In this document: positions 24,745 through 54,400 of the stretch, piece by piece | Numbering within the stretch: position 1 is the stretch's first letter | Layout: each line of letters starts with the position of its first letter | Notes under the pieces: generated by a model | Database searches by the model: none | Told to the model about the DNA's origin: nothing | Seen by the model: the letters and a program-made list of their open reading frames with translations, nothing else | Made by a program: the position numbers and the translations under genes | Assembly (NCBI GenBank): GCA_964035795.1 | Contig: OZ038321.1 | Coordinates: 26,576,544-26,640,543 of the forward strand | Direction: 5' to 3' | Length of the DNA: 64,000 nucleotides | Origin: Pterobdella sp. o SKG-2022 | Lineage: Eukaryota; Annelida; Clitellata; Hirudinida; Piscicolidae

Positions 24745-27526
24745 TTATTTTTTTTTATTTTTGCTGTGTTTTGAAGTTCCTTTTTGTTTTTTTTGAGTTT
24801 TTGGCCTTTTTTCATCTAGTTGTTTTTCAGAAGTATTAACCTTTTTTTTCTTAGCATTACTGTAAAAAAATTTGAATTAGCAAGTATATAAAGGACAACA
24901 ACAAAAAAAACAAACTTTTCATTTTGCTTTTCTGTATCAGCCATTTTAGCTGCTTTATCAAGGTTCACAATTGGTTTATCTGCCTTAAGACGACTCAAAA
25001 TAGATAACTGTTTTTCATGTTCCTTCTTTACATCTAAATTAGTACTTTCAAACTGTCAAATAAATATAGTTGCGAAAATGAAAAAAAGTCATGTTTTGTT
25101 ACAATATAAGTAGATGAAACCTTTCTTTTTTTCCCACTTTTATGAGCTTTTGTATCATTTTTGACTTTGGAATCAAATTTTCCCATTGAAGCTGTACTAC
25201 TCCGAGCGGCTTGTAGCTGCAACTTCAAGTCTTCCTTGTCACTCTGTTTCTTTAAAGGCATCAGTCCTACACCTGGAACTGCATCAATTCAAATTAACCA
25301 TTAACATGTAGGTGGAGATTATGATGTACATTCAATACATGATATCATTTGGAATTTTAAAATAGGTAAATCATTGTTGATGGAGACTAAAAAAATATTT
25401 ATTACAATTAATTACATCTTGAATAATTACTATTATAAAAACAGCCAACCAAATACATTACAAAAATACATTCAAGTATATATTATACAGCTTGAAAATA
25501 TGTATTCCAAAGTTTAATAATAATCATTAACAGTCGTTAATTCTAATCCCAAAAATTTTAAAGGTTAATACCTTTTCCTTTGGAGTTTTTTGCAATATTT
25601 CTCAATCTCTGAAACTCATTTTTAGCTATTTTTTCCTTTTTCTTCTTCATTTCTTTTTCAAACTGGTCTTCATAAGCATCTGAAATAAAGCATATTAACT
25701 ATATATAGAAAATTGAAAAAACATTATTTGACCTTCTGAATCAACAAAAAATAATTTCATAATTTGTATGAAACAGTATTCATTTTATCACATAATTCTA
25801 AGAAGAGATTATGAAATTTCAATATAATGGAAGTTCATTTTAGTCTGCTGAATAAAAATGGGATTTTGCAAAAAAAAACTATTTTCAGGCTATAATGAAA
25901 TATAAAACACTTGAAATCCTCAATGAAAGTACAAGATACCAGCGTTATCAGGCACTTCCTTCATCCACTCTTTTTCCTTCACCTCCTTGCCTTTGTAGCC
26001 CCATCTGGGTACATATTTCTGCCAAACATTTGAACTTTTAATACTCCTTAAGAATTTATAAAATACTAATAATTTAAGGAAAACACAATATTTATGCCTT
26101 TAATTAGAGGAAAAAAAATTTGTTAATGTTGGCACGCTATCATTGGGTAACTACATTTATCAAATGCTTTGATGAAGAATATAGGTATTTTAATTATTTT
26201 TTATTCTATTTAACTGAAACATATTTTAACTGAAAAAAATATTTTTTGACATTTATTTAATTAGGGTGAATTTCTAAATACCGTACAATTTACTTAAGTT
26301 TTGATTCAGAATAAATTTAAAAAAACAACAAAAAATACCTTTAAATCATCATCCCAAATCATTCTTCCTTTCTTCTTTTTCTTTATGGACTTCATCTCTG
26401 CAAACTTCTCCCATTTCGTTTTGGGTTTTGGCAAGGGAATCTTGAATATAAAAATGATGAATTTAAAAAATATAATTTAAATTGTTTTGCATGATTTTTT
26501 CAGTTTTTTTGAAAATCTCAATGAAATTATAATGGTTTCTAACAAAAAAACTATAAAAGTAAAGTCCAGTACTATTTGACATTTAATATACAAAAACTAG
26601 AATTTTTTAAGTACTACTTATATTTATTAATACTGTAAAAGAGCTAATTATTAAAAAGTATACTAATATATAAGAATAAGAATGCTAATGAAGATTCAGC
26701 ATAACATACAGGTAATTCTCTTGGAAGCATGGTAGTACCTTCAGGCAGCTAAAACAGGAGAAATCTCATCATTTTAAAAATTATTTGATATTTGAATAAA
26801 AATATGCCACTTGATTTATATTAGATAATGAGTTTAAACATTGCATTAAAAGCATACCTTTACAACTACAGTCATGTCAACTTTTTCAGTAGGCAACTGT
26901 GATGAGTTATTCAATATTAATTGATTAAAAAAATAGAGCGTCAGTTCTTTTTTTCGTATTCAAGTTTTTATTAAAAATGCATAAAAACATGAATAAGTGT
27001 AAATATAATAAAAACTTATATAACAAATATGTAAAAAAAAAAATTTCAAAAAAGCAAAAAATTTAATCATAAGGAATCGTTGGGGCAATTAATAAAATCT
27101 GAATTTATGATGTGTTAACTGCAATCTACCTCCCATATCTTATTCAGTAAAAGTTGTGTGTTATCTCTGGTGAGTTCCTTCAAATAATTGTCTCTTGCTG
27201 CAGCTCTTTGGACAATACAAAAATTAAAGGAAACGTAAATATAAGCGATATTATACTACAAATGCCACAAAATATATATTTGAAATTTGTGTTCAGTTTC
27301 GTTAGTTGAGTAGGGTTTGGATTAATTAAAAAGTACTTGATTAAATTCTTATGAAATATTAGAAATTTCCTCACTTGAGTTTATGTATGTCAATAATGTT
27401 TGGATCTTCATAAACAAGATTTCCCAAATCATATTTTCCTTCGATCAATTTTTCTACAGCAATACTTTTATAAGTTTTCTTTTTATTTCCCAAATAATTT
27501 TTATAAATTTCTTCTGTTGAAGTCAT
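24745..27526 (-). CDS. RRS1: RRS1 orthologue, ribosome biogenesis regulatory protein
   Basis: Ten exons: 27375-27526, 27130-27205, 26858-26896, 26710-26748, 26339-26440, 25940-26018, 25572-25679, 25121-25278, 24916-25052, 24745-24859; total 334 residues. RRS1 is a nucleolar factor that, with RPF2, brings the 5S RNP (5S rRNA, uL18, uL5) into the pre-60S particle. Family landmarks: [12 protein letters not shown] near the start, [17 protein letters not shown], a [10 protein letters not shown] block followed by [50 protein letters not shown] and SGKKRK, then a lysine-rich tail. Human RRS1 is intronless as I recall, so ten exons is notable. An in-frame upstream ATG at 27574 would add 16 residues; the downstream one matches family length. 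Confidence 0.94.
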
Positions 27527-27666
27527 TTTTGTATGAAACGAGAACTGAGTAGGCGATATAATATTAGACCACACGGCTGGAACTTTTACAATCGAAATTC
27601 ACTTTCATATCTCTTTTTAAAGTATACAATGTAAAGATATTCTGGGCATTTATATTATCTAGATGT
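27527..27666. promoter_or_regulatory. Bidirectional promoter region between RRS1 and ERI3
   Basis: Only 140 bases separate the two divergent start codons (27526 minus and 27667 plus). Both promoters and both 5' leaders must lie in this stretch or overlap the coding ends, so shared control is likely. No clear TATA box or known element was identified. Confidence 0.65.
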
Positions 27667-29573
27667 ATGATGCTGAAACTGTATAATTTTTTTTATAAAG
27701 AAATAATAAAGAATGGTCTGCCAAAAAAATATTCAAAAATGTCTGCAATGAGTCTCATTAGAGGCTGGAAAACAGAGGAGAAGATGAAAAATCAAATTCC
27801 TTCAAATCAAAATTTTGATTATTTTTTGGTTTTGGATTTTGAAGCTACTTGTGATAATCAAACAATGCTACCAGTACAAGTATCTAGCTTTTTATGAAAA
27901 TTATTACCAAAATGGAAGCTAGTTTTTATTTTTCATAGTTTTAAAATTTTTCTATTTTTATTTCAAAATAATTTGTTTGAAAGGAAATCATAGAATTTCC
28001 AGTTCTCAAAATCAATAGTAAAACATGGGATGTTGAATCTATCTTCCACACTTATGTCAAGCCTGTAGTCTGCCCACAGATCAGTATCTTTTGCACTGAG
28101 GTGAATAAATTTTGATTGTTAGCTAACAATTCAATTATTTTATTTTATAGAAGCAAATTTGAAAGTTTAGTTGAACTTTTCAGTTGACTGGTATTGTTCA
28201 AGGGCAGCTTGAAGATCAACCCAATTTTACAGAAGCTCTAAAGGTAATCAATTTTTTATCAAAATAATGTTTTAAAAAAATTTATTGATTCAAAAGTTGT
28301 TCTCCAAATGGATGGAGGATGAGAAGTTGGTACAAGGCAGTTCTTTTGCATTTGTTACCTCTGGAGACTGGGACTTACAAACAATGTGATGTAGTTTTCA
28401 TTATACTTCATTTTTTTTATGAGTTCTACTTGTTAAAAAAATAGATTCAATTGCATATGAATTTAATTTTGTAATCTTAAGGATTGATGAATAGATGTTT
28501 TATAGTTTTTTTCATGCTGTTTATGGAGCTTTTACAATGAAACTAATTTAATTTCAAAAATTCAAGGCTTCCAAACCAATGCAAAACATCAAACTTATCC
28601 ATTCCAACCTACATGCGATCATGGATTAACATAAAAAAAGTAACTATAATATTTTAAGAATAAATTGAAGTTAAACTGCGCCAAAATTAGCGCCTACTGT
28701 TAAAGGCTGCTTTGCTGTTATAACCTGCATAAAATGTACAGGAGTATAATCTAATATGTTTAATAACATTTGGCTCAGTGTTGTTCATTAAAATCAAAAT
28801 TCATTAAAAACCTAACATACAAATATTTTTTCAAATCTTCAAGTATTTTCATTCTCTAAATATTGATTAAAAATATTATTTTTACGTTGAAATTTATTTT
28901 CGTCATGATTTTTATGCACAACCTAGCCCTTCAGCACAGTCATGGGCATTTACCCCAAGGGACTCAAATCAATGGTGCACTCTCTCGACCTCAAATTCAT
29001 AGGCAGACCCCACTCTGGGATAGGTTGGTTTTTAATTGACAGTTCTGGTTCATACTTAACAAAATGAATTAAACTTTTATGGGTATTTAAAAAATGGGAA
29101 TAAAGAATGAACCAAAAAATATTATTTAAAATAATTTTAGTTTCAATATTTTTTGAGTTTGTAGAATACTTTTTTTACAATATACTTTATATTCGACTTC
29201 AAAATCTGTAAACGTCTTTTTGTTTCCGCATTGATAAGGTTCACGATAATTATTTTGAATGGCATTAACGTTCAACTAGGATTGATAGCAATTTGAGGCT
29301 AAAAAAAAATTATAATCACTTTAAATCGATGCCATTTGACGAGAATGGCGAGTTGATTGTGTTAAAGCTTTGTGGATATTGTTTTCTTTACCACAAATAA
29401 CGATTAGAAATAATCATTTTTATATGAGTATTCAATCAAATTAACATTTAATATAAAATTTTCACCATATTTTGCTATAACAATTATTTTCAGATGATTC
29501 CAAGAATATTGCCCAAGTATTGAAAGCCTTAGCTTTAAAGGATTTTACCTTCTCTTTTACCGGAACTGTTTAA
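27667..29573 (+). CDS. ERI3: ERI3-type 3'-5' exonuclease (DEDDh family)
   Basis: Seven exons: 27667-27879, 27984-28100, 28184-28243, 28297-28385, 28567-28639, 28927-29023, 29494-29573; total 242 residues. The full DEDDh catalytic set is visible: Asp57/Glu59 in LVLDFEATCD, Asp154 in TSGDWDLQTM, and His213/Asp218 in IGRPHSGIDDSKNI. EIIEFPVLKI, FCTELTGIVQGQLEDQP, MRSWINIKK and GIYPKGLKSMVHSL follow human ERI3 more closely than ERI1. The SAP domain of ERI1 is absent. ERI family enzymes trim structured RNAs; the ERI3 substrate is not well defined. Intron 5 contains an internally deleted copy of the 350-bp repeat. The first of two adjacent ATGs was taken as start; the N-terminal 45 residues are not conserved. 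Confidence 0.93.
28667..28765 (+). repeat. Internally deleted copy of the ~350-bp interspersed family (ERI3 intron 5)
   Basis: Begins TTAAACTGCGCC, passes GCTGTTATAACCTG, then jumps to ATGTACAGGAGTATAATCTAA. Both ends of the family are present, but the roughly 250-base middle is missing. That is typical of non-autonomous DNA transposons losing internal sequence. Confidence 0.75.
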
Positions 29574-30363
29574 GCAATTTTCCTTCTATAAAAAGATCGA
29601 TTTTTGAGTTTTATTTTATAATCATTGAAAAGTTTATGACCTTTTATTTATTCACTTTTAAAAAATTTATTCAAAACATGAAAATCTTTTTAGCTTAACA
29701 ACTCACGCTCGCTAAACAATCCATTTGAGTCTTATAAAACTTAAATTTAATACTTTAAAATAATCATAAGGAACTAAACCCACGGAATATTACATTATCA
29801 CAGTAATTAAAAACGACTAAAAAGGTTTACTGTTTAAGATTTACATGAAATTAAGCTATGCGGGTACCTTTCATGATCCGAGGAGAATAACATTATCAAT
29901 TTATCCTAAAGAAAAGTTGAACCATAAAAATTTATTTTTTAACTTTAAGAGAAGCAATTGATTTCGCAAATCTCTTGGAGCCTTTTGATTGGATAAATCA
30001 GCATAAATTGAACAAAAATACCTTGGAAATATGGTATTTGTATGGTGTTAATGTATTATGGTTGATTTATATTTTTTAATGAAAAACGAGATTTTTCAAG
30101 ATTTAAGACAACAAATAAAAAAATACTTAAAGAAGATGAAAGTCATTAGTGCACAGAAAATACAAATCAAAAGCAAAAAAGTACGATTCTTAAAATAGAC
30201 GAAGATCACTTATTCAAAATTGGAATATTATTTCACTTTACGAACGTGATTATAAAGTGCTAATTTATTCAAAATAATTGATTTTTAAATAAATGCTGAG
30301 GCATTGGCTGGTTGGACAGAATTGTTAACTAAAAAAGCTTTGAAAATTTAACAGTGAAAGCAC
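29574..30363. other. Convergent intergenic region ERI3 / PPP1R16
   Basis: About 790 bases between two convergent stop codons. A/T-rich, no ORF of note, no repeat recognised. It must contain both 3' ends; no perfect AATAAA was found close behind either stop. Confidence 0.6.
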
Positions 30364-47926
<17,563 letters not shown>

Positions 47927-50900
47927 TTTGATTCTGTTTTCACGGAGTTTTAGAAAAGTTTCAAGTATTTTCAATTTGTTTGAAAGGTCACTGAAGCTTG
48001 CTTCCCTTTGGTCTTTTGCACAAAATCCGCGTAGATGGATGAATATTTAAAGAGGTATAAAAAGTTACTTTTGATGTCGATTTGGTGAAAAAGTGATTTA
48101 TTTGAACTCATAAAACGCAAAATTGATTGCACGATTGGTTGAAAAAAGAACTTTGAAAATGTTATAATGGATTTGATAGTTGTAAGGTGAGGTGGGAAAA
48201 AATTCTAATACGCCTGCTTCTTTTGATTCTGTAATTTTCAAATTTATATTCAGCATTTAATCACAAATTTCGTTTTAGTATTGAATAATCTTTTTTAAAA
48301 TGTGAATTATATTTTAAAATTATACTGATTACAGAGAATATAAAAATTTAATCGTTTTAGTTCCTCTGAATTTTTCACACAAATCGAAAAAATGGAGACA
48401 AAAACAAATTGATGAAGAAATTACATGGCATATGTTGAAACTTCCAAAATGCTCGCTTATATAGGAACTGTTCAATAACTCATTAAAAATTTTTTCATCC
48501 ATCAATTCAAAATTCTACTTAATACACTAAATATCACTGAAGCGAATATACCCATCATTGAAAAACAAAAATTAGCATTTCATGCGACCTTTTATGTAGT
48601 TTTTGAGGTTGGTAAATACTTTAAAACCATTTTGTTGAAGCCGTATTGTGAGAAATTCGCGAATTTTTAAAAAACTCATTTTTAGATTAATATATACATT
48701 TTTGATACGGCTTAATCGCCAAGCACTCACTTAATAACTTAATTCAGATTTAAAAATTTACAACATTGCTGCAAATTTAACTGTACATTTTCTATTCAGT
48801 TTGTTTTATTCTTTATAAATTTTATTTTAAAAAAATAAAAACTTCAAATCTTGTAAACATTCAAAATGAAAAAGAATTAAAATTCTTTCAAGGTGAAAAA
48901 TTTACTTTTTTGAAAACTTTTTGAATTTCCATTTCCGAGAATACGATCAGCAACAAATAATTTTTAAAAAACTTGACATGAACTTACTTCAAAAAATAAA
49001 TTTTTTAAATTTAATTGAAGACCATTCAATTCGTAATAAAAAACAAAACTCGCTTTAATATAAACAGCCGAAAATTTATATCCTTAAGAATTAAATTTCA
49101 CTATGAATTTTTTAGCTAAAAAAATTTTTAATCAGCTACCTGATGATGATATCATAGTTGGATAGAAAAACTTCGAACTTAAATAAAAACTACGTGCATT
49201 ATTTTGGAAAAATCCTTTGTACAACTAAAATGAACTTCAAGAAAAAATTTTTTCTAAACTTGCTGTATATAAATTTTTAAGACATTATAAAAATTGAATT
49301 TTAAACTTAGATTTGTAATTGATTTAGTATTGAAATGTTATAATTTTTCAACATAAAAGTAGGCATTAGGCAGAATAGTCAAAAATTTGATAAGTTTTCA
49401 AAGAAGGATTTTAAAACTGAAAACTTTCATATACCCACATGTATCATTTATAATTGAAGTTGAAAAATTAACAACACACTTTAATTTATAGCTTGATAAA
49501 CCATATGAATAAATTAAATGAATATTTAAGGTAATAAATACATACTAAGTTCCAGAATATATGTCTTCATGAATATAAAATACTTCATTATTTACTATTG
49601 CAATGAAAAATCAATTTCAATAAAAATATAATCTTTTGTGACTAAAGCTATGCTGCCTATAAATAACTTTCAAGTACTTGTAGTCATGTTTGAAAACAAA
49701 TATCTTTTGAAAACTCAAGACTCAGATCTATGTATACTTGATTCGTTTGAAGAACATTTTTTAATAAACAATATAGTTGGATTGCTTTTCAATTTTTTTT
49801 CAATGTGCACTTTTTACTGGAAAGTGAAATACAAATTTCAAAGTTAAAAACTTCATGAAAAAGAATAGACATTTAAAAGACAATATGAATGACTAATTTG
49901 AAAGAATCAAAAAACTAACATAAAACAATAATAAACCTATTCATTGAATGATATTAACATAAGTTTAGAGAATAATTTATGCAACTCTTCAAGGTACAAT
50001 TGTTGATGAATAAATACAATAAAAGTGAATTGTTTTGCTGAACTTATTAATAAACAAAATTAGCAATAAGCAGGCTGAAAGTCTATAAATAATTCTAATT
50101 AGACAGATAATTTATCCATAATGAAAAGTTTAGATTGGCAGTGAATAAGTTATTGACTTTTAATTTATCTTTACTTTTATTAGTAATAAATAATATAAAA
50201 AATCTTATTAAATATTTTGATTTTTATTTCAAAATATTATTAATTATTTCATGTAACTTTTCATTCATAGCTCCTTTTTAAGTCATTAATAAAATTGAGA
50301 TAATTTTCTAATGATTAAACCATGAGAATAATGAGCACATGCATGTAATAAATTAGTTAAGGTAAAATTGGGTTATTCAGGGTCTGAAAGGTAGAACAAG
50401 TTCTCATAAGCTGATATCTAGCATGGAATTTCCATAGTAATAAACAGTGTAATTTGAGATACAATAGAATTTCCTATGACGAAAAATTAAAATTTATGAA
50501 AATTTCGAAAAAATGAAAGTTTGAATAAATAAATAATAAATAAAAAATGAAAATGGCTGAAGACACTTGTTTTGTTTTAAAAATAACATATTACTTTGAG
50601 AGTACATTACCACAAAATTGATTTTTTAAATGCCTACAGCTAATAAATAAAAGATGAAAATGATTATGTTCATGAAAATTATTCACAAATAGACTTTTCA
50701 TTAAAATTAATTCAATTCTTTAGTAAAAAAGATTAAATTATTATTATTAGTTGACCAATTTTATAATAGTACATAAATAATAATTTTAATCATGAAATTC
50801 TTCAAACCCATTAGAAACTTTAAAATTTGAGAACTTTTAATATAGATTATAATAATTTAGCAATTTGCTAAAACTTGAAAACGCTCACCTCAAAATAGAT

Positions 50901-51461
50901 ATTTAGATAGAGATTTTATTCAACACCTATACATTATAAGTGGGCCATAAGAAGAATTTTAATATTTTTCCATGGTTACTATATTTCAATATATTTTCCG
51001 TGTCAACTTTGTGTAAAGGATTTTCGAAGATGATTAAAGCTGCTTTTATGCGGAACTAAATACTAAGTTTTTAAAATGTAGATTTTCAAAATTAAACTAA
51101 AACACTTTGATAAATTACAACGTTTTTAAAGTTTATGGTCTAAAAAGACTAACAACTAATACAAATCAAAGTTACAGTCGGTACATAAATGTTTCAGTTC
51201 ATAGAGCATTTTAAATATACTTTTCTTTGTTGGTTAAAAAATACTTAAAAAATTTTATTTTGTAAGTTACCACATTTATCGATTAATATTATTTTTTTAA
51301 TAATTTTTGATTATAATTATTTTTTTTTCAAACATTCCTTAAATAATTTTTTAAAGACTATTAATCTTAATCAAATAGAGGAATTTTTGTGTTATTCAAT
51401 TTTAAAAATTTATTTCTATTTCTATCGAACAATCTCGAACTTATTTACCTAGCTGAGCGAA
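47927..51461. other. Divergent intergenic region PPP1R16 / ANKMY2
   Basis: 3.5 kb, the longest gene-free stretch. It must hold both promoters and the 5' untranslated parts. The minus-strand frame stays open upstream of the PPP1R16 ATG to about 48050 but is not conserved. A 69-codon plus-strand frame at 49638-49847 has no recognisable similarity. No LINE, SINE or family repeat seen. Confidence 0.55.
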
Positions 51462-54400
51462 ATGGATAATTTCCCCAATTCCGAAAAAAAAAATGATTTA
51501 ATTGAAGCAATCAACTCAAAAAAAATTAATTTAGTGCGTAAGCTTTTGAACGATGGCGTGGATGTTAATTGCATAGACCATACAGGCATGTCTCCTCTAC
51601 AACATGCTTGCTACAAAGGAGAGTTGGATATTATGCGCCTGTTGATTGAGAACGGGGCCAATGTAAATGACCAGCGTCATAATCATGCTTACACAGCACT
51701 CATGTTTGGAGCTTTGTCAGGAAATACTCATGTAAGCTTTTATAGTTTTTGTATTAAAGGTTCATCATTGGAAAAAAAATATTTAAGGTGGTTAGATTCT
51801 TATTGCAAAAAGGAGCAGATGCAAGTCTGGTGAACACAGTCAAAAGAACAGCTGCACAAATGGCATCATTTGTAGGCCAATATGAAATTGCTAACATCAT
51901 CAATAATTTCATTGACTTAGAAGAACTCACAAGGTAAATTAAAAATGAATTTCTTTCAATTTTGAAATCAAAGTTCAGTTTTTCAACTAGTTTTATACCA
52001 AAATGGGCTAATATGATTTGAATTTAAATTATATCATAGTTCAATTCTCGTTGAAGAGTATAATATTTTTAAAATAAAAATTTAATTCACACTTTAAAGA
52101 TCTGGATCATGAATTCAGTTTTATTGATAACTTTATTTTAAAGTTAGAGGTAAAGTTTGATAACTTTGTAAGACACAGTAATGTATATAAAGTATAGGTC
52201 AACTTTATAGTTTTTCAGAAACATCATATTTTCTTTTGTGAACTTGAGTTTCATACAGTAAAAACTTCAAATTATGAGAATATCAAATGACACAGAAAAA
52301 AAATTTTATGCTAAAGTAAAGCCTTGTCATAATTTAATGACTAATGAATTATAACAAGATTTCACTTTTTGAAAATTTTAGCATAATAAAATTTTTTCTA
52401 TGTGTTTTTCTAATATCGCCATAATCTGAAGTTTTTTTTTATGAAGTTTAACTTTATGTTTTTAAAAGTGAAATGTCTCATGAAAAATAAGGCATCACTC
52501 TCAGCAAATAAAATACATGCGTTAAATAATCACATTTTGGCTTGAATACTGAAGCAGTTTTAAATACATCAAACCAGTTGTGATACACCTTTAGTTATAA
52601 TTAGCTAGTAAAACTCCCAATATCCATTTTGAGTCATAGCTATTATTTCATGCCTGGTGTTCAACTTCAAAACCATTGCTTTATTTCTATTTTATTTTAC
52701 TTTGTTTTGTCATAAATTTCTTTTAATTATTTCATAAGGTATAGTAAAATAAAAGATAAAAATGGAAAGAATTTGATGGATCAGAAAGTCATCAGTTACT
52801 TGCACCAATTCATTCTTATCTGCAACTTCAACCCAATCCAGTTTGTGCTTTCATATTTGAGGAATTCAAATGTTTAATGTATATTTTTATAAACAAAATT
52901 GTGAATAATTAGCTTCCAAAATGTAAATCATAGAAACACAATTTTATGACTGATACTGTTATAGAAAATTTATTAAAATTCTTCATCTCAATAAAAAATT
53001 TTAATTTAACATGTATTTATAATTCACATTTGATGCAATGGTTTCTAAACTTAATAATGCATGATGTAGTTTTCAAATTTTTGACCTGATGATTTCACAG
53101 TAAATCAAAAAGCTTTGTCCTACAATAATCTCTTAGGCTATTGTGTTTAATCTTATCCCTTTGTTAATTAATACTTCAAATATATTTTTATTGTTATAAT
53201 ATTTTCAAGTTCAGTTATAAAAGACTTTTAATTCATACATAAAAGAAATAAAAATTTGATTTTTTTAAAACTATTTTTTACTTTATAATAAAGCTTTATT
53301 TAAATAATCAAAATTTGTATATCATACTTTTACAGTTTAGCTTTTGAACTAAAGAAACAGACAACACTTTTAAAAAACAAAGATAATGTACTTAAAGTAT
53401 TAGAAGAGATGGTGAATGGCCTGATGAAGAGAAAAGAAACAGATGAAGTTACAGCCATGAAGATACATTACTTTTTCTTTTACATCTCACAACTATCATC
53501 CTTTTTATGTATGCAGAAAAAGAATTCAAATACAGAAGATCAAGATTTAAGTGATAAGCTCTCCCAAGATGATATTGATGATTCATTTTTTAATAGTAAA
53601 TAATATTTAATAAAATCCATGGAAACTCTTTACAAACAAGAAAAAATATTTAAACAGAGTGGCTCAAGTATTTGATGAAGTTCAACAAACCTACCGATAA
53701 CCCATTACCAAATCAAGAATTATTGATCAGAAAAGCCATTTTGTCTTTCCCATTTCAACAATCTCAGCTCTTCCAGCAAATTGTTTCTACTGTGACTTTC
53801 AAACCCAAACAAGCAATCAGAAAGGAAGATGCTGATGCTGAGGTTGGTGGAATGTCTGCTATGAGCTGTCTTTTCAACGCTTTGAATGGCCAAAGGTTAG
53901 CTTGAGGAATAATTTATTGATTAAAGTATTAGTTTGTTGACATTAGAATATATCTGAGTATAAAAGCTTGTAGGTTTATTGATTTACTCACCTTTTACAT
54001 TTTAAAAAATTCATTATTATTAGTTCTATAAATTTTTGGGTTTTAATAGTCCATCCTTTATGCTCGTTTGATATTGGTTAAGGCTAGCTGAAAATAAAAA
54101 TATAACATTACCAAGCTTTTTGGGAGTTACTCAGTTTCTTCATGGATCAGTTTTTTGGTTATAATTTTTTGAGAAATAAATGATCTGTTTGATCGATTAT
54201 TTTCTTCTATTTTATCTAGTTAAGCAGTAATAATCACTGGGTATGATTGATCGACTGGTTTATCTAGTTACACAATGATAATCTTTGTCCTAATACTGCA
54301 TCAGCCTTAGAATTTGTAATTACACGCCTTATTTCTGTTCATTATAGATATCAGTGAGCCTTTGAGCATTCATCATCATACTAATATTTCTTATATCTTC

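Noticed and set aside
49638..49847. 69-codon ORF in the PPP1R16/ANKMY2 intergenic region
   Set aside because: No similarity or motif recognised and no supporting signals.
52739..52871. Longer ANKMY2 exon 3 ending FVLSYLRNSN
   Set aside because: Its phase does not join exon 4 in frame, and the earlier donor (after 52840) gives an alignment of nearly the same length as human.
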